DNA from: Schauerella fraxinea
Lineage (GTDB): Bacteria > Pseudomonadota > Gammaproteobacteria > Burkholderiales > Burkholderiaceae_B
Direction: 5' to 3'
NCBI GenBank assembly: GCA_030849965.1
Contig: JAVDKL010000001.1
Coordinates: 2,400,554 to 2,464,553 of the forward strand
DNA length: 64,000 nt
The stretch's first letter is position 1. Each line of letters opens with the position of its first letter. The position numbers were made by a program, and so were the translations under genes. The notes below the pieces were generated by a model. The model made no database searches. It was not told where the DNA came from and was given only the letters and a program-made list of their open reading frames with translations. This document shows positions 63,214-64,000 of this stretch, one piece after another.

Positions 63214-64000
63214 ATGCGCCGCTTCGAAGCCCGTAACGCGTATTTCGATACGCTGTGCAATACGCCCGGCCTGATGTGGTTGGGTCAGAACACCAACCAC
63301 TTCGACCCGCACCCGGCGGTGATCGACGCGGTGATCGACGCGCTCAAGCGCGGCGATTATCACGCCTACGCACCACCGGCAGGCTTCGAGCGGCTACGCC
63401 AGCTCATCATCGAGGATGCGGGCGTGCCGGGCGCAAGCGCGTTCGTCACGGACGGCGCCGTCGAGGGCCTGTACAACGTGTGCCGCACGCTCTGCAAACC
63501 CGACACCGACTTCGTCACCACCGATCCCAGTTGGGCATGGCCGATGCACTTTGCGCGCCAGGCCGGCGCCACCGTGATCGAACTGCCGATTTACGACGCC
63601 GCCCAAGGCTACAAACTCACCGCGGACCAATTGAAGGCGGCCATCACGCCGCGCACGCGCGTGATCTATCTGGTCGATCCCAATAACCCCCTGGGCACGT
63701 GCCATACCGCTGACGAGATCGAAGCCATTGCCGCGATCGCACGCGAAGCCGATGCCTATCTGATCCACGACTCAACGTACTCGCAGTTCGCGGACAGCTT
63801 CACACCTGCCTACAACTTCTATCCCGAGAAGACGATCATGACCGTCAGCTTCTCGAAGTGGCTGGGGCTGGCCGGGATGCGCCTGGGCGCCATCATCGCC
63901 AATCCCGACATCATCGAAATGCTGGCGGCGGCGCCGCCCAACAACCTCGGCAGCAATGTGCTGTCGCAGCGTGCGGCCATTGCCGGCCTCGAAACCAAAG
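63214..64000 (+). CDS. Class I/II aminotransferase (partial at window end)
   Basis: The first 262 residues are in the window; the gene continues past base 64000. Fold-type I PLP features are visible: DPNNPLGT (PLP-contacting Asn), HDSTYSQF (Asp to PLP nitrogen), the PLP lysine in SFSKWLGLAG, and GMRLG. It resembles aspartate/histidinol-phosphate-type transaminases. GCGGAGACACC ribosome site; cotranscribed with the SDR-like gene. Confidence 0.9.
   Translation, partial: MRRFEARNAYFDTLCNTPGLMWLGQNTNHFDPHPAVIDAVIDALKRGDYHAYAPPAGFERLRQLIIEDAGVPGASAFVTDGAVEGLYNVCRTLCKPDTDFVTTDPSWAWPMHFARQAGATVIELPIYDAAQGYKLTADQLKAAITPRTRVIYLVDPNNPLGTCHTADEIEAIAAIAREADAYLIHDSTYSQFADSFTPAYNFYPEKTIMTVSFSKWLGLAGMRLGAIIANPDIIEMLAAAPPNNLGSNVLSQRAAIAGLETK

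Noticed and set aside
1-64000. tRNA, rRNA, CRISPR arrays, IS elements and prophage genes
   Set aside because: Looked for tRNA-like arms, regularly spaced repeats, transposase motifs and terminal inverted repeats by eye; none was convincing.

Overview
The window is GC-rich, tightly packed chromosomal DNA of a beta-proteobacterium, most likely a Burkholderiales member near the Alcaligenaceae (Bordetella/Achromobacter-like). This placement is an inference from gene content: a Bug/TctC-type solute receptor, a DUF4148 protein, a Bradyrhizobium-type tartrate dehydratase, many GntR/LysR/IclR regulators and many ABC importers. No rRNA, tRNA, CRISPR array, transposase or phage gene was seen. The window opens inside glcB (malate synthase G) and ends inside an aminotransferase gene.

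Left part (1-14.8 kb): the glcB end; an exported alpha/beta hydrolase; a minus-strand phosphorelay operon (HTH-receiver regulator, GAF hybrid kinase, Hpt protein) divergent from a soluble PAS-PAS chemoreceptor; a LysR regulator divergent from D-tartrate dehydratase (tarD); a Bug receptor divergent from a TauD-type dioxygenase; a small HVA1/DUF2945 protein; a YdeP-like molybdopterin oxidoreductase; and a convergent pair of glycan genes (NodB-type deacetylase and GT9 glycosyltransferase) with AT-richer stretches.

Middle-left (14.8-34.5 kb): an amidohydrolase-MFS pair; copAB copper resistance; an SLC13 carrier with an Ldh-type dehydrogenase and an IclR regulator; a ureohydrolase with altered active-site motifs, placed before a polar amino acid ABC importer; an exported TRZ/ATZ-type amidohydrolase divergent from a complete Dpp-type ABC operon that ends in a fused tautomerase.

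Middle-right (34.5-49 kb): a second hybrid kinase, then a GntR regulator divergent from a long unidirectional cluster (37.7-46.4 kb): AtzG-like small protein, amidase, CoA transferase, crotonase, NitT/TauT-type ABC importer, PuuE-like deacetylase and MmgE/PrpD protein. The -10 box of its predicted promoter lies inside a 16-bp all-AT palindrome. This looks like a dedicated pathway for importing and degrading a cyclic amide or acyl amide, and I do not recognise it as a described system. A DUF4148 protein, a TauD-like oxygenase, a LysR regulator and an esterase follow.

Right part (50-64 kb): a transmembrane chemoreceptor with a clear terminator, a CidA/CidB pair, a class V aminotransferase, a zinc-independent MDR oxidoreductase, a FUSC-type membrane protein, a three-gene GMC dehydrogenase complex (Tat gamma subunit, FAD subunit, tethered diheme cytochrome c), a small secreted protein, and a GntR regulator divergent from an SDR-like protein lacking the catalytic lysine plus an aminotransferase. 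Overall this is a catabolic and sensing region: many small importer-enzyme-regulator modules for organic acids, amides, guanidino or peptide-like compounds.
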